DNA of 7,282 nt, from the NCBI GenBank assembly GCA_039796495.1, contig JBDKJQ010000075.1, positions 1 to 7,282 on the forward strand, written 5' to 3'. A program made the position numbers and the translations under genes. The DNA comes from ARS1285 sp039796495. Lineage in GTDB: Archaea > Nanobdellota > Nanobdellia > Pacearchaeales > GW2011-AR1. Below the pieces are notes generated by a model. That model saw nothing but the letters and a program-made list of their open reading frames with translations, did not search any database and had not been told where the DNA came from. This document shows, piece after piece, positions 4,700 through 7,282 of this stretch (positions are counted from its first letter, which is position 1; each line of letters opens with the position of its first letter).

Positions 4700-6073
4700 A
4701 TGTTCGGAAAACTCAAAGAAAAGCTCAAGTCATGGTTTAGTTTTTCAAAGGAAAAGATTGAAGAAACCGCTCCCATTGAAAAATTAGAAGAAGAACCAAA
4801 AAAGAAAAAAGAAAAATCAAAGGATAAAAAACAGAAGGTAAAGGAAGAAAAGGTAAAAGTTGAGGAAAAAATAAAAGAATTGCCGCAAGACCATCCTAAA
4901 ACCATCAAAGAAGCAGAGGAAGAAAGCAAAAAAACGCAGGAGCTGGCCGTCGACATTGAAAAACAGATAGAAAAAGTCGAGCAGTTAATAGAGAAGGCAA
5001 AGGAGGAAGATCATCCCGCTCCGCCTCTTAAATATGATGCAACCGGTAGAATTATCGAGCCTGATTTGGAAAAAGTAAAAGAAGAAGCTGAAGCAATCCA
5101 TAAGTCAGTGCAATTTGCAAAAAAAATAGAAAAAGAAAAGAAAGAAATAGAAGAAAAAATCCTCAAAAAGTCCGGTGTTCCATTGCAGGAAGAGCCAGAA
5201 AAAAAATCATTCTTCGCCAGAATTAAATCAGCATTCTCCTATAAAATTTCTGAAAATGAATTTAGCGAGATGTTCGATGACTTAGAAATGGGACTGCTTG
5301 AGAATAATGTTGCATTAGAAGTGGTTGAGGCACTCAGAAAAAAATTGGCAGAACGATTGATTGGAAAAGAGATCAAGCGCGACGAATTAGAAGAGGAAAT
5401 TAAAAAAGAGTTAAGAATTTCCTTAGAAGAAATGATCATTGAACCGGATAATCCGCTCGACATTATTAAAGTTTCAAAAAAGCCGTTTGTCATTTTATTT
5501 TTTGGTATCAATGGAACAGGCAAGACAACTTCCATAGCAAAGATCGCGCATTTCTTGAAAAAGTCGAACTTTTCCGTCGTGCTCGCCGCAGCTGACACCT
5601 TCCGCGCAGCATCAATCGAGCAATTGGCAGAACACGCAAAAAGACTAGACATCCCGCTCATCAAGCATGACTACGGTGCAGACCCGGCAGCAGTTGGCTT
5701 TGACGCAATTAAATACGCGCAAACGCATCATATGGATGTCGTGTTAATAGACACTGCCGGAAGAATGCACACCAAATCAAATTTAATTGAAGAGATGAAA
5801 AAGATTGAACGGGTGAATAAACCTGATCTGAAAATTTTCGTTGCTGAATCAATCGCCGGAAACGATGCAACAGAGCAGGCAAAAACATTTCACAATGCAA
5901 TTAACATCGACGGGAGTATTCTCAGCAAAGCAGATATCGACGAAAAAGGTGGCACCATTCTCTCTGTCAGTTATGTGACAAATAAACCCATTTTTTACCT
6001 CGGCACAGGACAAAATTATGATGACTTGCAATTATTTAACAAAGAAAAATTCATCGAAAGTTTAGGATTATAA
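4700..6073 (+). CDS. ftsY: signal recognition particle receptor GTPase FtsY
   Basis: FtsY is the membrane-associated SRP receptor; it pairs with SRP54 and GTP to hand ribosome-nascent chains to the Sec translocon. The protein has 457 residues. It starts with a short amphipathic helix (MFGKLKEKLKSWFSF), then a Lys/Glu-rich coiled-coil-like region to about 165 that includes a PAPPLKYDATGRIIEPD insert (106-122). A second basic-aromatic patch FFARIKSAFS (171-180) leads into the N domain (about 183-245). The G domain has G1 GINGTGKTT (269-277), DTFRAAS (299-305), G3 DTAGR (351-355), a G4 SKAD (409-412) where TKxD is more common, and the C-terminal DEKGGTILSVSYVTNKPIFYLGTGQNYDDL (414-443) typical of FtsY. 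A leaderless promoter precedes the ATG. Its stop overlaps the stop of a convergent orphan gene. srp54 begins about 1 kb downstream on the same strand. Confidence 0.97.
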   Translation: MFGKLKEKLKSWFSFSKEKIEETAPIEKLEEEPKKKKEKSKDKKQKVKEEKVKVEEKIKELPQDHPKTIKEAEEESKKTQELAVDIEKQIEKVEQLIEKAKEEDHPAPPLKYDATGRIIEPDLEKVKEEAEAIHKSVQFAKKIEKEKKEIEEKILKKSGVPLQEEPEKKSFFARIKSAFSYKISENEFSEMFDDLEMGLLENNVALEVVEALRKKLAERLIGKEIKRDELEEEIKKELRISLEEMIIEPDNPLDIIKVSKKPFVILFFGINGTGKTTSIAKIAHFLKKSNFSVVLAAADTFRAASIEQLAEHAKRLDIPLIKHDYGADPAAVGFDAIKYAQTHHMDVVLIDTAGRMHTKSNLIEEMKKIERVNKPDLKIFVAESIAGNDATEQAKTFHNAINIDGSILSKADIDEKGGTILSVSYVTNKPIFYLGTGQNYDDLQLFNKEKFIESLGL

Positions 6074-6547
6074 AAGAGACGTTCTTAAGGTATCAATAAT
6101 TCCCCTCATTCTCTCATTATCAATAGAAGAAAACGATTGATAATGAAATTCATCAACAAACTCGGTTTGAATAGTTCTCTGCGGATTATGCAAAAGGGCT
6201 TTCGTTTTATCATTAACTTTTTCCATAGACACCTCACAACAGTCGATATTGTGTCCAATGCGGTACTCATGTGCGAATGCATGAGGCACACTTCCCACAA
6301 GCAGATACCCTGAAGAAGAACTTTTCTTTTCCAGAGTAGAATTTCTCTCCATATAATCCTTTTGAAGGGCAATAATTTTTTCAGCAGCAAGTGCGCGAGA
6401 AGAATAAAAAAGGAGCTGTGACGCTCTTCTCGCAACAACATGTTCCGCTCCAGGAGCAGGGCTATCCAGTTCAGTAACTGACTGCACTTCGTTTATAACA
6501 TACAAACATGCTTTTGTCACCGTCTCTAACCGAAAATCCATTACCAT
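6068..6547 (-). CDS. hypothetical protein, 159 residues (orphan, convergent with ftsY)
   Basis: I do not recognise this protein. It reads MVMDFRLETVTKACLYVINEVQSV, then an Ala/Arg-rich helix (EHVVARRASQLLFYSSRALAAEKIIALQKDY, about 35-65), a Ser-rich turn, a strand-like SGYLLVGSVPHAF (79-91), and HEYRIGHNIDCCEVSMEKVNDKTKALL. It ends in a helical, charged tail (SSIDNERMRGIIDTLRTSLL). There is no signal peptide or membrane helix. Two in-frame ATGs (6547 and 6541) each lie about 26 bp from a TATA-like element, so the first two residues are uncertain. Its stop codon lies in the same TTATAA as the ftsY stop, a six-base convergent overlap. Function is unknown. A regular open frame with its own promoter makes it a likely real gene. 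Confidence 0.65.
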   Translation of the reverse strand: MVMDFRLETVTKACLYVINEVQSVTELDSPAPGAEHVVARRASQLLFYSSRALAAEKIIALQKDYMERNSTLEKKSSSSGYLLVGSVPHAFAHEYRIGHNIDCCEVSMEKVNDKTKALLHNPQRTIQTEFVDEFHYQSFSSIDNERMRGIIDTLRTSLL

Positions 6548-6561
6548 TACTATCGTAACAG

Positions 6562-6578
6562 ATTTTTAAATATTTATA
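6562..6578 (-). promoter_or_regulatory. TATA-like promoter region of the 159-residue orphan gene
   Basis: The minus strand carries TATAAATA (6571-6578) and ATTTAAAAAT (6562-6571) in tandem. The first is about 27 bp from the ATG at 6547, the second about 26 bp from the ATG at 6541. Either would give a leaderless or nearly leaderless mRNA. Confidence 0.5.
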
Positions 6579-6614
6579 CAATAAAATATAACGTTGATAA
6601 CATTCTCGATTCAT

Positions 6615-6619
6615 AAAAA
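6615..6619 (-). terminator. T5 tract after the 135-residue orphan gene
   Basis: On the minus strand GGCTTTTTATG begins about 12 bases after the TAA stop at 6633-6635. It is a candidate oligo-T terminator separating the two minus-strand orphan genes. Confidence 0.35.
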
Positions 6620-6632
6620 GCCTTACGCAGTA

Positions 6633-7040
6633 TTACAACAACGAGCGAATTTTTTCAATATCTTTCTCATCAAAACTATCAGTTAAACGCGCAACAGCTT
6701 TTTCTAATAATCTGCTTCGTTCATGTCGCTTTCTAATATCTTCCCTTCGATCGACCATCTTCTGGTAAAACTCTCCTCTTTTAAAAATACCTTCGAGACG
6801 TGCTAAACAATAGTCAAATGCACAATATATTTCATCAGAAACAATTCCACAAAAATCCAAATTCAGATTCCTTCCAATATGATCTAAATCTATTTGTAAT
6901 CCCCATTCCTTACTTTCTCTCTGATAATACCTCGTCAAATCAATTTTTTCAACATGCGCAGCACAAAGAGCAACATCAATACGTTGATGCATCTGCGAAA
7001 AATATTTTCTATAATCTTCCACCGGCAAACCAACATCCAT
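6633..7040 (-). CDS. hypothetical protein, 135 residues (orphan, divergent from srp54)
   Basis: I do not recognise this protein. It is predicted almost all helical: VEDYRKYFSQMHQRIDVALCAAHVEKIDLTRYYQRE (about 7-42), then EWGLQIDLDHIGRNLNLDFCGIVSDEIYCAFDYCLARLEGIF. A highly charged C-terminal helix follows (KRGEFYQKMVDRREDIRKRHERSRLLEKAVARL, about 88-120), with DEKDIEKIRSLL at the end. There are four cysteines and no evident metal-binding spacing, signal peptide or membrane segment. The ATG at 7040 is preferred over an in-frame TTG at 7049 because a TATA-like box lies about 24-26 bp upstream of the ATG. It shares a 76-base divergent region with srp54. The charged C-terminal helix could mediate RNA or protein contact, but no function is assigned. 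Confidence 0.68.
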   Translation of the reverse strand: MDVGLPVEDYRKYFSQMHQRIDVALCAAHVEKIDLTRYYQRESKEWGLQIDLDHIGRNLNLDFCGIVSDEIYCAFDYCLARLEGIFKRGEFYQKMVDRREDIRKRHERSRLLEKAVARLTDSFDEKDIEKIRSLL

Positions 7041-7057
7041 GTTACACAAAACCGTGT

Positions 7058-7068
7058 AATTATAAATA
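7058..7068 (-). promoter_or_regulatory. TATA-like promoter of the 135-residue orphan gene
   Basis: The minus strand reads ATTTATAATTA, centred about 24 bp upstream of the ATG at 7040, consistent with a leaderless transcript starting at that ATG rather than at the TTG at 7049. Confidence 0.5.
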
Positions 7069-7087
7069 ACTTTCTATACCAAAACTC

Positions 7088-7096
7088 CTATAAACC
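7088..7096 (+). promoter_or_regulatory. TATA-like promoter of srp54
   Basis: The plus strand reads CTATAAACC, centred about 25 bp upstream of the srp54 ATG at 7117. The bases between are pyrimidine-rich and then GTAGAAAGC, with no SD-like motif, so a leaderless mRNA is expected. Confidence 0.55.
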
Positions 7097-7116
7097 TCTC
7101 TCCCCTTGTAGAAAGC

Positions 7117-7282
7117 ATGTTCGATAAATTAGGTTCAGTCTTGAAAAAAACATTCGACACGATAGCCGGCTCCATATTTCTGGACAGCAAAACAATCGAA
7201 GCAGCAGTGAAAGATCTCCAGCGGGCGCTCATTCAGGCAGATGTTAACATCCATCTGGTAAAGCAGATCGGAGACACAATAA
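7117..7282 (+). CDS. srp54: signal recognition particle protein SRP54 (partial, right edge)
   Basis: SRP54 (Ffh homologue) is the GTPase subunit of the signal recognition particle; it binds signal peptides and 7S RNA and docks on FtsY. Only the first 55 codons are present, all in the N domain: MFDKLGSVLKKTFDTIAGS, then IFLDSKTIEAAVKDLQRAL, then IQADVNIHLVKQIGDTI. The LDSKTIEAAVKDLQRALIQADVN stretch is the conserved N-domain helix pair, with ALLEADVN-type spacing typical of SRP54. The short N-terminus without a charged extension separates it from FtsY. The GTPase and M domains lie beyond the right edge. The ATG at 7117 lies about 25 bp below a TATA-like box. Its proximity to ftsY on the same strand is consistent with this identity. 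Confidence 0.9.
   Translation, partial: MFDKLGSVLKKTFDTIAGSIFLDSKTIEAAVKDLQRALIQADVNIHLVKQIGDTI

Noticed and set aside
4780..5160. A-rich, purine-rich stretch in ftsY as a simple-sequence repeat
   Set aside because: It is explained by Lys and Glu codons of the charged N-terminal region; no periodic nucleotide repeat is present.
5239..5664. Minus-strand 141-codon ORF inside ftsY
   Set aside because: It is antisense to the ftsY NG domain, and its Ser-rich composition mirrors the coding strand.
6233..6300. HAFAHEYRIGH in the 159-residue orphan as a zinc-protease motif
   Set aside because: The spacing does not match HExxH or another known metalloprotease signature, and no third ligand is evident.

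Overview
The window is AT-rich chromosomal DNA from an archaeon. The evidence is a Gins51-type GINS replication factor, an SRP54/FtsY pair with archaeal N-terminal sequences, two tRNA-Thr genes with a U discriminator and no encoded CCA, and TATA-like boxes about 24-28 bp upstream of nearly every first-in-transcript ATG, the pattern of leaderless archaeal transcription. Compact spacing and several orphan small genes would fit an uncultivated archaeal lineage such as a DPANN group, but that placement is inference. I see no phage, transposon, CRISPR or plasmid signature.

Layout from left to right. (1) Positions 1-1311, minus strand: the N-terminal 437 codons of a DAO-family FAD-dependent oxidoreductase that runs off the left edge. 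(2) Positions 1365-1556, minus strand: two adjacent tRNA-Thr genes (anticodons CGU and UGU), each with its own TATA-like box. (3) Positions 1651-2028, plus strand: an orphan 125-residue gene. (4) Positions 2083-3263, minus strand: a two-gene unit with a DEDDh 3'-5' exonuclease first and Gins51 second, joined by an ATGA overlap. (5) Positions 3312-3986, minus strand: a histidine-phosphatase-superfamily protein resembling cofactor-dependent phosphoglycerate mutase. (6) Positions 4017-4610, minus strand: an orphan 197-residue gene. (7) Positions 4700-6073, plus strand: ftsY, the SRP receptor GTPase with a long Lys/Glu-rich N-terminal region. (8) Positions 6068-6547 and 6633-7040, minus strand: two orphan genes. 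(9) Position 7117 to the right edge, plus strand: the start of srp54, the SRP GTPase.

The genes group into translation (tRNA-Thr pair), co-translational protein targeting (ftsY and srp54 on the same strand with two opposing orphan genes between them), replication or repair (exonuclease plus Gins51), and metabolism (DAO oxidoreductase, mutase-like enzyme). Most genes appear to be single transcription units: the start codon sits about where transcription should begin, and a short T tract often follows the stop codon directly. The one clear operon, exonuclease-Gins51, has an SD-like GGTG before its internal start, as expected for the downstream gene in a mostly leaderless genome. No intergenic stretch exceeds about 100 bases apart from the tRNA region. 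I see no strong case for an entirely new system; the best leads are the exonuclease-Gins51 coupling and the orphan genes lying between the two SRP GTPases.
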